From assembly GCA_902825855.1 (NCBI GenBank), contig CADECW010000034.1, positions 1 through 43,880 of the forward strand: a DNA stretch of 43,880 nt, read 5' to 3'. A model generated the notes under the pieces. The model did not search any database, was not told the origin of the DNA, and was given only the letters and a program-made list of their open reading frames with translations. This DNA comes from an uncultured Rhodospirillales bacterium (GTDB lineage Bacteria; Pseudomonadota; Alphaproteobacteria; Reyranellales; Reyranellaceae). This document shows, in pieces, positions 9,178-17,474 of the stretch. The position numbers and the translations under genes are program-made. Numbering within the stretch: position 1 is the stretch's first letter; every line of letters begins with the position of its first letter.

Positions 9178-9863
9178 CAGGAAACACCAAGCAGGGAAGG
9201 GAGTTGAGAGAGGTCGGCTATCTCGGCCACGGTCTTGCCGGGCAGATTGTCGTCGGGAGCGCGGGCGCGATTGACCCACACGGTGGCGAAACCGAAATGG
9301 GCGGCGCCGTGCGCGTCCCAGCAGTTGGACGAAAGGAAGCACACCTTGTCCGGCTTCACGCCGCAGCGCTGCTCGACGAGGCGATAGACGCGCTGATCGG
9401 GCTTGAAGACCAGCGCCTCGTCAACGCTCAGCACCGCCTCGAAGCGGTCCGCCAGCCCGGATGCCTCGACCATCGGCGCGAGCATCTCGGGATTGCCGTT
9501 GGACAGGATCGCGAGCCGCTTGCCGGCACGCTTCAGCCGTTCGAGCAAGGCCGGCACTTCGGGAAACGGATCGAGGGCAAGATAGGCGCTCATCAGTGTC
9601 TCGCGCACGCTGGCATCGGCGATGCCATGCACGGCCAGGCAATGGTCGAGCGCCTCGCCCGTCACCTGCCAGAACGGGTCGTAAGCTCCCATGCTGTTGC
9701 GCAGCCAGGTGTATTGGATCTGCTTGGCGCGCCACAGGTCGGCCAGAGCGTCGGCCTTGGGTCCAATCGCGGCGCGGTGACGGGCGACGGCCGAGTTGAA
9801 GTCGAACAGCGTGCCGTAGGCGTCGAATACGCAGATCTCGGCACCGGCAATGGCTCGGCTCAT
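9177..9863 (-). CDS. haloacid dehalogenase type II (L-2-haloacid dehalogenase family)
   Basis: A HAD-superfamily hydrolase of 228 residues, the usual length of L-2-haloacid dehalogenases. The nucleophile is D14 in VFDAYGTLFDF, the motif II serine is in LAILSNGNPEML, the motif III lysine is in FKPDQRVYRL, and the diagnostic SSNCWDAHGAAHFG matches the SSNxWDxxGA block of true type II dehalogenases. Predicted chemistry is hydrolysis of 2-haloalkanoic acids to 2-hydroxy acids; many homologues are annotated from sequence only. First gene of the leftward dehalogenase-dehydratase-cyclase operon, with 39 bases to the divergent small gene at 9903. Confidence 0.88.
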   Translation of the reverse strand: MSRAIAGAEICVFDAYGTLFDFNSAVARHRAAIGPKADALADLWRAKQIQYTWLRNSMGAYDPFWQVTGEALDHCLAVHGIADASVRETLMSAYLALDPFPEVPALLERLKRAGKRLAILSNGNPEMLAPMVEASGLADRFEAVLSVDEALVFKPDQRVYRLVEQRCGVKPDKVCFLSSNCWDAHGAAHFGFATVWVNRARAPDDNLPGKTVAEIADLSQLPSLLGVS

Positions 9864-9902
9864 GAATTGCTCCGGCGGAAGTATGACCGTAGGCTAACAA
9901 GC

Positions 9903-10220
9903 ATGTTCATCGCGATCGTTCAAATTCCAATGGCCAAGCGGCCACGCAACGCGGCGGTCGAGGCGGCTGCCAGGTCGGCGCCAACCTACACCGCACTCGG
10001 CGCCAAGGGACTGTTGAAGAAGTACTATCTCAACGGCGATGCCGGCGGCGGCGGAGTCTATCTCTGGCAATCGGAGGCCGCGGCCCGCGCCTGGTACACG
10101 CCGGATTGGGAAAAGCGCATGGAAGCGGCATTCGGCGCCAGGCCGACCGTGACCTACTATGACAACCACGTTGTGGTCGACAACGAGACGGGCAAGGTCC
10201 ACGTCGACGGCCAGAATTAG
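9903..10220 (+). CDS. small dimeric alpha/beta-barrel protein (monooxygenase YdhR/ABM-like)
   Basis: A 105-residue protein beginning MFIAIVQIPM, with KGLLKKYYLN and GGVYLWQSEAAARAWY in the middle. This layout (strand, helix, strand ending in a tryptophan-containing YLWxSxxxAxxW block) is typical of ferredoxin-like dimeric alpha/beta-barrel proteins annotated as YdhR-like putative monooxygenases. No substrate is known. The ATG at 9903 gives the family-length protein. It is followed 14 bases later by the aldo/keto reductase, probably in the same transcript. Confidence 0.7.
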   Translation: MFIAIVQIPMAKRPRNAAVEAAARSAPTYTALGAKGLLKKYYLNGDAGGGGVYLWQSEAAARAWYTPDWEKRMEAAFGARPTVTYYDNHVVVDNETGKVHVDGQN

Positions 10221-10234
10221 CGAGAGGAACGCAC

Positions 10235-11197
10235 ATGCAGAAGCGCAGGCTGGGCCGCACGGGCCTGGAGGTATCGGTGTTGGGCTACGGCGCGGGCGCC
10301 GTCGGCGGTCTGTTCACCAAGGGCGCGGCAGCCGACCAGGAACGCGCCATCGCACGTGCCATCGATGCCGGCATCAACTACTTCGACACGGCCGCGCTCT
10401 ATGGCAACGGCGAGTCGGAAAAGAATCTCGGCCGCGTCCTGAAGGCGCTGAAGGCCGACGTCGTCGTCGGCACCAAGGTGCGCCTGTCGGCCGAGCATCG
10501 CGCCAATGTCGGCCAGGCGATCGAGCAAGGGATGAACGACAGCCTCTCGCGCATGGGCCGCGACCACGTCGATCTCTTCCAACTGCACAACCCGCTGGTT
10601 GCCAAGGACGCCGGCGACAAGCTCGCGATCGACATCGCCCTGAACGAAGTGGCACCGGCGCTGGAGAAGCTGAGGAAGGCGGGCAAGACGCGCTTCATCG
10701 GTTTCAGCGGCGTCGGTGAGACCGCGGCGCTGCACCGGGCCATCGATTCGAAGCTCTTCGATACCGTGCAGGTCGTCTACAACGCGCTCAACCCCAGTGC
10801 CGGCGGCGCCATGCCCAAAGGCGCACCCGGCCAGGACTATGGCCGCCTGCTGGAGAAGGCCAAGGCGGCCGACATGGGCACCATCATCATCCGCGCGCTG
10901 GCGGGCGGCGCCTTGTCCGGCACCGAGCAGCGGCATCCATTGGCCATGCAATCGGTCGATCCCATCGGCTCGGCGCGTGACTTCTCGGGCGACGTGGCGC
11001 GCGCCAGGCAGCTCGAGCCGCTGGTACGCGAAAGCAACTCGTCGAGCCTGACCGAGCTTGCAGAGCGCTTCGTCATTGCTCATCCCGCGGTATCGACCAT
11101 GCTGGTGGGATACTCGACGCTCGATCACCTGGAGGCGGCGATTGCCGCGGTGGCCAAGGGACCTCTGCCGGAGGCGACGCTGGCGCGGATTGCTTGA
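10235..11197 (+). CDS. aldo/keto reductase
   Basis: NAD(P)H-dependent oxidoreductase of the AKR superfamily, 320 residues, single TIM barrel. The catalytic tetrad is visible: D51 (NYFDTAALYG), Y56, K81 (VVGTKVRL) and H118 (FQLHNPL). The C-terminal cofactor-phosphate region is around AHPAVSTMLVGYSTLDHLE (about 281-299). It resembles bacterial YghZ/AKR11-14-like members with unknown physiological substrate. GAGAGGA lies seven bases before the ATG. Likely co-transcribed with the small barrel protein upstream. Confidence 0.9.
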   Translation: MQKRRLGRTGLEVSVLGYGAGAVGGLFTKGAAADQERAIARAIDAGINYFDTAALYGNGESEKNLGRVLKALKADVVVGTKVRLSAEHRANVGQAIEQGMNDSLSRMGRDHVDLFQLHNPLVAKDAGDKLAIDIALNEVAPALEKLRKAGKTRFIGFSGVGETAALHRAIDSKLFDTVQVVYNALNPSAGGAMPKGAPGQDYGRLLEKAKAADMGTIIIRALAGGALSGTEQRHPLAMQSVDPIGSARDFSGDVARARQLEPLVRESNSSSLTELAERFVIAHPAVSTMLVGYSTLDHLEAAIAAVAKGPLPEATLARIA

Positions 11198-11202
11198 ATA
11201 AG

Positions 11203-11218
11203 CGCCTGCGTTCAGGCG
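11203..11218. terminator. hairpin between convergent genes
   Basis: CGCCTG, loop CGTT, CAGGCG forms a perfect six-pair stem between the stop of the aldo/keto reductase (11197) and the stop of the convergent transglycosylase (11225). No T-run follows on either strand, so terminator function is inferred from position. Confidence 0.4.
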
Positions 11219-11224
11219 AGGCGT

Positions 11225-13408
11225 CTAGCTGCGTCCCACCGCCGGCGGCACCGGCGTGAATGGACCGTTCAGCCGGTCGCGGTAGACAACCACGCCTTCC
11301 ATGATGCGCTGCACGTAATTGCGCGTCTCACGGAAGGGGATCATCTCGATCCAGTCGACCATGTCGATCTTGCCGGTGCGCGGATCGCCCATCGTCTCCA
11401 GCCAGCGCGCCACGCGATTGGGGCCGGCATTGTAGGCGGCGGCCGCCAGCTCGTAGGAGCCGCCGAAGCGGCCCAGCATCTCGGCCAGATACCGGCTGCC
11501 GAGCTGAACGTTGTAGGCGGGATCGCGGGTGAGCTTGTCCTGGATGAAAGGCACGCGCAGGCGTTCCGCGACGTCGCGCGCCGTGCTCGGCAGCAACTGC
11601 ATCAGGCCGAGTGCGCCGGAGGACGAGACCGCGGCGGCGTTGAACGCGCTTTCCTGGCGCGTCAAGGCCAGCGCCAGCGCGCGCTCGATCGCGCCGGTCG
11701 CGCCGAGCTCGACCATCGGGAAGGCGGCGTCGAACAGCACCACGCCGCTTTCGGCGCCACGGTGCGCCACGGTGATAGCGACATCGGGCCGCTTGAGCTC
11801 GAGGGCAAGCTGGGCCAGCAGCGCCGTTTCGCCGGGGGCGGTGATCATGCGCGCGAGCCTGAGAAGGAACGGGCGCGCGCGTTCATGGTCGCCGGCCTGG
11901 CCGAGATAGCGCGCCATGGTCACGAGTTCGCGGCTGCTCAGCGACTGGCGGTCGTTGTCGGAGGCGACAGGATCGGTCGGCAGCCGCACGGCCGTGCGTG
12001 GCAGCTTGCGGGCGGCGAGCTGGCCATAGAAGGTCTGGCCGAACGACGCGGCGCGGCCGTACCATTCGTTGGCTTCCGTGGCGCGGCTGGCGCTTTCATG
12101 AGCGCGGGCAAGCCAGTAGGCGGCGCGGCTCTTCCAGATGTCGCTCGTCACGCCGTCGTGCAGTGTCTGGAAATGCTTTTGCGCTTCAGTCGGCTTCTTT
12201 AAATGTCGCAGCGCGATCCAGCCGGCCAGGATTTCAGCCTCGGCGAAGGACACGCCTCGGGTGAGACCGTGGGGCACCACGACGGCGTAGGCATCCGCCG
12301 CTCGGCCGGCGGCCAGGAGATCGCGCGCGACCTGGTTGCGCTCGTTCCACCAGGCATCGTTCTGGTTGGCGACAGGCGCGGCGAGCAGTGCTCTTGCATC
12401 GTCCAGGCTGCCGGTGCGGCGCGCCCATTGTGTACGCTCGAGCTTGATTGCCGGGGTATCGAGCTGGGCCGGCGTCACGCCGCGCAGCAAGGCCGCCGCG
12501 TCCGCCGCGCGCGTCGCCATGGCCAGTCGCGCATTGGCGAGCGGCTGGTAGTCGGGCGGCAGTTTGGCCAGGAGCTCGCGGGCAACCTGCGGCTTTCCCT
12601 CGAGCATCAGGCGATCGAAGCGGGCGATGTGGGCGTCACCGCTCAGCAGATGGCCATAGCGGTTCAGAAACTCGGTCTCGTCGGCATTGCGGAAGGTGGC
12701 GCCGCGCCAGCTGTCGCCCGCGAACTTTTGCAGGTCGCCGGGGCTCGCTGCCTGAGCCGCCTCCATCCGGCGCATGTGGCCGGTGCTGGTGAGCGGCGGG
12801 AAGGCCGTGAAGTAGCGAAAGACCTCCTGGGGTGGCGTCGTGGGCAGGATCCTGTCTTCGGCCTGTCGGCGCAACACTTCGGGCTCCGGCCAGTCAGGCT
12901 GCTCGCGCAGGAAGCGCCAAGTCGCGGAGAAGGTGGCTTCGCCTTTTGGCCCGACTCGCAGGATGCTCCAGTCAACATAGCGGGCGAGCAGGGTGTGCCG
13001 GAAGTTGGCGACGGCGGCGCGGGCGTCGGCCCAGCGGCTTTCATCGACGGCTTTGACTGCGGCGGCGAGCGCGGCGGCCTCGGCCGGGGTCAGCGGCTTG
13101 GCTGCGCCGCTCGGCGCCTGAGCGGTCTCGGCGGACGCCGGTGCCGGGATGGTGACGGTATCTCCGTTGATCGGCTGAGCGGCTGCCGTTGGCGGGACCG
13201 AAGGCGTAGGCGCCGGCGTCGGTGCCGCCGTCGACCCGGCCTTAGGCACGCGGCGAATCCCGCTGTCGGGAGTGCCGCTGGCCGGGCCGGGAGACGCCGG
13301 GTCGCTGCTCGCCCCGCGCGGAATGGTGGCGCCGCCTTGTTGGGAATGGACGGGTTGCGCCGCGCTCAAGGCAGCGAGCACAAGGAGGGGGTAGAGAGGG
13401 GCTTTCAC
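11225..13408 (-). CDS. soluble lytic murein transglycosylase (Slt70-like)
   Basis: Periplasmic enzyme that cleaves the MurNAc-GlcNAc bond of peptidoglycan with 1,6-anhydro product. The 727-residue protein has a signal peptide (MKAPLYPLLVLAALSAAQPVHS), a Pro/Thr/Ala-rich low-complexity linker (about 25-110), a long helical superhelix (about 115-560) and a C-terminal SLT domain. The catalytic glutamate is E586 in LTRQESAFN, followed by the family blocks SGALGLMQLLPSTA and AAYNAGPNRVARW. The GTG at 13408 is the only start that gives the signal peptide. Divergent from dapA; lytic transglycosylase next to dapA and smpB is a familiar alphaproteobacterial arrangement. Confidence 0.92.
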   Translation of the reverse strand: MKAPLYPLLVLAALSAAQPVHSQQGGATIPRGASSDPASPGPASGTPDSGIRRVPKAGSTAAPTPAPTPSVPPTAAAQPINGDTVTIPAPASAETAQAPSGAAKPLTPAEAAALAAAVKAVDESRWADARAAVANFRHTLLARYVDWSILRVGPKGEATFSATWRFLREQPDWPEPEVLRRQAEDRILPTTPPQEVFRYFTAFPPLTSTGHMRRMEAAQAASPGDLQKFAGDSWRGATFRNADETEFLNRYGHLLSGDAHIARFDRLMLEGKPQVARELLAKLPPDYQPLANARLAMATRAADAAALLRGVTPAQLDTPAIKLERTQWARRTGSLDDARALLAAPVANQNDAWWNERNQVARDLLAAGRAADAYAVVVPHGLTRGVSFAEAEILAGWIALRHLKKPTEAQKHFQTLHDGVTSDIWKSRAAYWLARAHESASRATEANEWYGRAASFGQTFYGQLAARKLPRTAVRLPTDPVASDNDRQSLSSRELVTMARYLGQAGDHERARPFLLRLARMITAPGETALLAQLALELKRPDVAITVAHRGAESGVVLFDAAFPMVELGATGAIERALALALTRQESAFNAAAVSSSGALGLMQLLPSTARDVAERLRVPFIQDKLTRDPAYNVQLGSRYLAEMLGRFGGSYELAAAAYNAGPNRVARWLETMGDPRTGKIDMVDWIEMIPFRETRNYVQRIMEGVVVYRDRLNGPFTPVPPAVGRS

Positions 13409-13460
13409 GCTAGGAATCGTAGGCAGGGAGTTGCGGCATCACAATGGCAAGTTGCTCACC

Positions 13461-13489
13461 TTGCCGGGAGAAGGTGTGAAGCCTAGACT
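13461..13489 (+). promoter_or_regulatory. sigma-70-type promoter upstream of dapA
   Basis: TTGCCG (13461-13466), a 17-base spacer and TAGACT (13484-13489) match 4 of 6 bases at each box with ideal spacing, 32 bases before the dapA start codon. It lies in the 113-base divergent gap between the transglycosylase and dapA. Confidence 0.5.
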
Positions 13490-13521
13490 GCCCGATCCAA
13501 GAAGAATCGGAGGGGAAAGCC

Positions 13522-14400
13522 ATGTTCACCGGGTCGCTCGTCGCGCTGATCACCCCGTTCAAGAACGGATCGGTCGACGAGAAAGGCTTCGAGAAGTTCG
13601 TGGCCTGGCAGATCAAGGAAGGTACCGACGGGCTGGTTCCGTGCGGCACCACAGGCGAATCGCCCACGCTGTCCTATGAAGAGCACAAGCGGGTGATCGA
13701 CATCTGCATCGCCACCGCCAAGGGATCCGGCGTGCCGGTCATCGCCGGCACCGGCTCGAACTCGACCGACGAGGCCATCGAGCTCACCAGGCATGCCAAA
13801 CAGGCCGGCGCCGACGCCGCCATGCTGGTCGTGCCCTACTACAACAAGCCGACGCAGGAAGGGTTGTTCCAGCACTTCAAGGCGGTGGCCGAAGCCGTCG
13901 ACATTCCGATCCTTCTCTACAACGTGCCGCCGCGCACCGGCGGCGACATGCAGGTCGATACGGTCGTTCGACTGTCGCAGGTCAAGAACATCATCGGCAT
14001 CAAGGATGCGAGCTACGACATGGCGCGCCCGACCTTGACCAAGCTCAAGGCAAAGAAGGGTTTCCTGCAGCTCTCGGGCGAGGATGCGAGTGCGGTGGGT
14101 TTCCTGGCGCAGGGCGGCGACGGCTGCATTTCGGTGACCGCCAACGTGGCACCGCGGCTGTGCGGCGACATGCACGATGCCTGGAAGAAGCGCGATCTCG
14201 ACAAGGTGTTCGAACTGCAGGACCGGCTGATGCCGCTGCACAAGGCGCTGTTCGTCGAGACCAGTCCGGCGCCGGTGAAGTACGCCTGCGAACTCATCGG
14301 CCAGGCGAGCGCCAAGCTTCGGCTGCCGCTGGTCGAGTGCACTGAGCCGACCAAGAAGCAGGTGCACGACGCCCTGGTCCATGCGGGCCTGATCAACTAG
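13522..14400 (+). CDS. dapA: 4-hydroxy-tetrahydrodipicolinate synthase
   Basis: Condenses pyruvate with aspartate semialdehyde in the first committed step of lysine and meso-diaminopimelate synthesis. The 292-residue TIM barrel shows all key residues: T43 and T44 in PCGTTGESPTL, Y133 in LLYNVPPRTG, R138, and the Schiff-base lysine K161 in IIGIKDAS. GGAGGGG lies six bases before the ATG. It is followed after 52 bases by smpB. Diaminopimelate supply fits the neighbouring peptidoglycan enzyme, although that gene is on the other strand. Confidence 0.97.
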   Translation: MFTGSLVALITPFKNGSVDEKGFEKFVAWQIKEGTDGLVPCGTTGESPTLSYEEHKRVIDICIATAKGSGVPVIAGTGSNSTDEAIELTRHAKQAGADAAMLVVPYYNKPTQEGLFQHFKAVAEAVDIPILLYNVPPRTGGDMQVDTVVRLSQVKNIIGIKDASYDMARPTLTKLKAKKGFLQLSGEDASAVGFLAQGGDGCISVTANVAPRLCGDMHDAWKKRDLDKVFELQDRLMPLHKALFVETSPAPVKYACELIGQASAKLRLPLVECTEPTKKQVHDALVHAGLIN

Positions 14401-14452
14401 CTCCCTGTCGTTCTGAGCGCAGCGATCAGGATGGCGTACTGAGGACACGACA

Positions 14453-14926
14453 GTGGCGAAGAAACCGGAGCTGGACCGCAAGGTGGTGGCCCAGAACCGC
14501 AAGGCGCGGCACAACTACTTCATCGAGGAGGTCTTCGAGGCCGGCCTCGCATTGACCGGCACCGAAGTGAAATCGCTGCGCGGTGGGCGCAGCACGATCG
14601 CCGAATCCTACGTGACAGAGGAGGGTGGCGAGGCGTGGCTGGTCAACGCCAACATTCCGATCTACGCCTCGGGCAACCGCTTCAATCACGAACCGCGCCG
14701 GCCGCGCAAGCTGCTGCTGCATCGCAAGCAGATCAACAAGCTGATCGGCGCCATCCAGCGCGAGGGCCGCACCGTCGTGCCGCTCCAGGTCTATTTCAAC
14801 CCGCGCGGCCGAGCCAAGATCGAGATCGCGCTGGTCACCGGCAAGCAGGCGCACGACAAGCGCCAGGCCATCAAGGACCGCGATTGGCAGCGCCAACGCT
14901 CGCGGCTGCTCAGTCACCGGCGCTAG
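14453..14926 (+). CDS. smpB: SsrA-binding protein SmpB
   Basis: Binds tmRNA and is required for trans-translation rescue of stalled ribosomes. The 157-residue protein contains [34 protein letters not shown] and the C-terminal basic tail ([18 protein letters not shown]) typical of SmpB. Translation starts at a GTG (14453), seven bases after GAGGA. No tmRNA gene is visible in the window. The acyl-CoA dehydrogenase starts 11 bases after the stop. Confidence 0.97.
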   Translation: MAKKPELDRKVVAQNRKARHNYFIEEVFEAGLALTGTEVKSLRGGRSTIAESYVTEEGGEAWLVNANIPIYASGNRFNHEPRRPRKLLLHRKQINKLIGAIQREGRTVVPLQVYFNPRGRAKIEIALVTGKQAHDKRQAIKDRDWQRQRSRLLSHRR

Positions 14927-14937
14927 CAGAGCGCGTC

Positions 14938-16074
14938 ATGCTCCTCAACGAAGAACAGATCCTGATCCGCGACACCGCGCGCGCCTTTGCCCAGGAGAAG
15001 GTGGCGCCCCATGTGCGCGCCTGGGAGGCGGCAGGAGAGATCCCGCGCGCGCTGCTGCGCGAGATGGGCGAACTCGGCTTCATGGGCATGTGCGTGCCGG
15101 CCGAATGGGGCGGCGCCGAAGCCGGCATGGTCTCCTATGTGCTGGCGCTGGAGGAGATCGCGGCCGCCGACGGCGGACTCTCCACCGTGATGAGCGTCAA
15201 CAATTCGCCCGATTGCGCCGCGTTGCTGGCCTACGGTTCGCCTGAACAGAAGGAGCGCTGGCTGAAGCCTCTCGCGAAAGGGGAAGTGCTGGGCGCCTTC
15301 TGCCTCACCGAACCGCAGGCGGGCTCCGATGCCTCCAACCTGAAGACTCGCGCAGAGCGGCGCGGCAACGGATGGGTGCTGAACGGCGTGAAGCAGTTCA
15401 TCACCTCGGGCGGCTCGGCAGACATGGCGCTGGTCTTCGCCGTCACCGATCCGTCCGCATCCAAGCGCGGCATCTCCTGCTTCATCGTCCCGACGAAGTC
15501 ACAGGGCTACCGCGTCGCCTCGATCGAGAAGAAATTGGGGCAGAAATCATCCGATACCTGCCAGATCGCCTTCGAGGACTGCACCGTCGGCGCCGATGCC
15601 ATGCTCGGTCAGGAAGGCGAAGGCTATCGCATCGCGCTCGCCAACCTCGAGGCCGGACGCATCGGCATCGCAGCGCAGGCTGTCGGCATGGCCCGCGCCG
15701 CCTTCGAAGCGGCGCGAGCGTACGCAAACGAACGTGAATCCTTCGGCACCAAGATCGTCCACCACCAGGCGGTGCAGTTCCGGCTGGCCGACATGGCGAC
15801 CAAGGTCACGGTGGCGCGCCAGATGGTGCTCCATGCGGCAACGTTGCGCGACGCTGGTCGTTCATGCCTCACCGAAGCCGCAATGGCTAAGCTATATGCG
15901 TCTGAGATGGCCGAGGAGGTGTGCTCGGCCGCTATTCAGATCCACGGCGGATACGGGTACGTATCGGACTACCTGGTGGAGAAGATCTGGCGAGATGTTC
16001 GCGTCTGCCAGATCTACGAAGGCACCAGCGACGTGCAGCGAATCCTGATCGGCCGCGGGTTATCAGCGTTGTAG
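14938..16074 (+). CDS. acyl-CoA dehydrogenase (short/branched-chain type)
   Basis: FAD-dependent alpha,beta-dehydrogenation of an acyl-CoA, passing electrons to ETF. The 378-residue protein has the family blocks GAFCLTEPQAGSDASNL (about 119-135), WVLNGVKQFITSGG, and the C-terminal IQIHGGYGYVSDY. The catalytic base is E361 in IYEGTSDVQR, the position used by short-, medium- and 2-methyl-branched-chain enzymes. Isovaleryl-CoA dehydrogenases carry their base elsewhere, so despite the nearby leucine-type genes this is not an obvious isovaleryl-CoA dehydrogenase. The ATG at 14938 gives the canonical length. Downstream of smpB on the same strand. Confidence 0.9.
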   Translation: MLLNEEQILIRDTARAFAQEKVAPHVRAWEAAGEIPRALLREMGELGFMGMCVPAEWGGAEAGMVSYVLALEEIAAADGGLSTVMSVNNSPDCAALLAYGSPEQKERWLKPLAKGEVLGAFCLTEPQAGSDASNLKTRAERRGNGWVLNGVKQFITSGGSADMALVFAVTDPSASKRGISCFIVPTKSQGYRVASIEKKLGQKSSDTCQIAFEDCTVGADAMLGQEGEGYRIALANLEAGRIGIAAQAVGMARAAFEAARAYANERESFGTKIVHHQAVQFRLADMATKVTVARQMVLHAATLRDAGRSCLTEAAMAKLYASEMAEEVCSAAIQIHGGYGYVSDYLVEKIWRDVRVCQIYEGTSDVQRILIGRGLSAL

Positions 16075-16195
16075 TGCCCCCTGATCCCTTGTTCCCAGGT
16101 CTTTGCCGTGCGAGTATCAGCTGTTGTGAAGCCAAGAAGACCGCAGAAAGCGGTTTTGGGGAGAACAGGGGGAGCCGGGCGACGGATGGTCGGTC

Positions 16196-17284
16196 GTGCG
16201 CCGTAGAAATGTAGTAGTCGGTGCCATCGCCGCAGCCCTGCTGACGGCGACGGGCTTTGCTGTCGCCGAGGACAAGAACAAGCTGGCTGAAAAACCCAGG
16301 GAATTGGGAACCGTCCCGGCCCGATTCATTCACATGCAGACCGCCTTCAATCCGGCTCTTCCAGGCTCGGGCGAGGGCGTGCGGATTTTCACTCGCACTG
16401 TGAAGCACATGTCGGGTGGCTCGCTCGCCATCAAGATCGTCGAGCCCGGCCGCATCGCGCCTACCGCCGACATGCTGGACGCCATCATCAACGGCGACCT
16501 CGAAGCGGCCTTTACCTGGTCAGGCTATGCCGCGGCGAAGGCGCCCGTGTTCGGCGTTTTCGCCACCGTCCCGTTCGGCCCTGGACCCGAGGACATGACC
16601 TCGTGGATGCTCGAGGGCGACGGCAGCCGCATCCATCGCGAGGCCTACGAGAAGCTCGGCGTGGTCGGCATCCCCTGCGGCATCCAGGGCGCCAAGGGCG
16701 GCGGCTGGTTCCGAACCGAGCTCAATACCGCCGCTGACTTCAAGGGGCAGCGCCTGCGGTTCGGGCGCTTTGCTGGCGATGTCGTCGCGATGATGGGTGC
16801 CACCCAGGTGCCGCTGCCGCCGGGCGAGTTCTTCTACAAGCTTCAGCAGGGCACGGTGGATGGCGGCGAGATGTCGACGCCCGCCATCGACGCCGCACTC
16901 GGCTTCGACAAGCTCGGCTTGCCTTATTACATGCCGGGCTGGCAGCAGCCCTCGGCCGTGCTCGACTTCCTGATGCGAAAGGACAAGTGGGAAACTCTGC
17001 AGCCCATGCTGCGCATCCAGATCGAAACCGCCTGCCGCGCCAACATCGCCTGGATGTTGAGTCGCTCGCCGCATCTGCAGGGCACGGCGATGGAGAAGCT
17101 CAAGGCCTCGGGCGTCGTCATCAAGGAATGGTCGCCGGAGCTCCTGAAGGTGTTCCGGGCCAAGTCCGAGATTGTCCTGAAGGATCAGGCCGAGCGCGAT
17201 CCCGACTTTGCCGCGGCCCTGGCCAACCAGCGCGCCTTCATCGGCCAGAGCATCGACTGGCGAAAGATGTCGCGTCTGCCCTGA
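16196..17284 (+). CDS. TRAP transporter substrate-binding protein (DctP family), orphan
   Basis: Periplasmic binding protein of a tripartite ATP-independent transporter. A signal peptide with an Arg-rich start ([20 protein letters not shown]) is cut near AVA-ED (residue 24). Family blocks include [20 protein letters not shown] and [13 protein letters not shown], with the conserved arginine in the first. The length of 362 residues fits. A GTG at 16196 is the start; the nearby ATG at 16186 is out of frame and closes after a few codons. No DctQ/DctM membrane subunits lie in the window, so the partner must be encoded elsewhere. The ligand is unknown; carboxylates are typical, and the position before acyl-CoA carboxylase genes is only suggestive. 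Confidence 0.88.
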   Translation: MRRRNVVVGAIAAALLTATGFAVAEDKNKLAEKPRELGTVPARFIHMQTAFNPALPGSGEGVRIFTRTVKHMSGGSLAIKIVEPGRIAPTADMLDAIINGDLEAAFTWSGYAAAKAPVFGVFATVPFGPGPEDMTSWMLEGDGSRIHREAYEKLGVVGIPCGIQGAKGGGWFRTELNTAADFKGQRLRFGRFAGDVVAMMGATQVPLPPGEFFYKLQQGTVDGGEMSTPAIDAALGFDKLGLPYYMPGWQQPSAVLDFLMRKDKWETLQPMLRIQIETACRANIAWMLSRSPHLQGTAMEKLKASGVVIKEWSPELLKVFRAKSEIVLKDQAERDPDFAAALANQRAFIGQSIDWRKMSRLP

Positions 17285-17308
17285 TCGTTGTCCAAGGAAC
17301 CGGACGCC

Positions 17309-17424
17309 GTCATCCCGAGCGAAGCCACCCGAAGGGCGGCGCAGTCGAGGGACCTGCTCTTGCCGACACATTAACGGAAAAGATCCCGCTTCGGCTCGCC
17401 GCGCTCGGCTCCGGTCGGGACGAC
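17309..17424. repeat. MITE/REP-like intergenic element, copy A
   Basis: A 116-base sequence opening GTCATCCCGAGCGAAGCC and closing with CGGCTCCGGTCGGGACGAC, so its ends are inverted repeats (GTCATCCCGA against TCGGGACGAC, one mismatch). It is closely similar along its length to copy B at 24187-24300, including a shared internal block GGGCGGCGCAGTCGAGGGAC. It lies in the gap between the TRAP binding protein and the carboxylase beta gene and has no coding capacity of its own. Confidence 0.75.
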
Positions 17425-17474
17425 GGCGATGGGGCCCTTGCACCCCGCGCACCGTCCGGGCAGTTTGGCCCGGC

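Noticed and set aside
14401..14440. A GTCGTTCTGAGCGCAGCGA sequence between dapA and smpB resembling the repeat element start
   Set aside because: Only the first dozen bases are similar and there is no matching inverted end.
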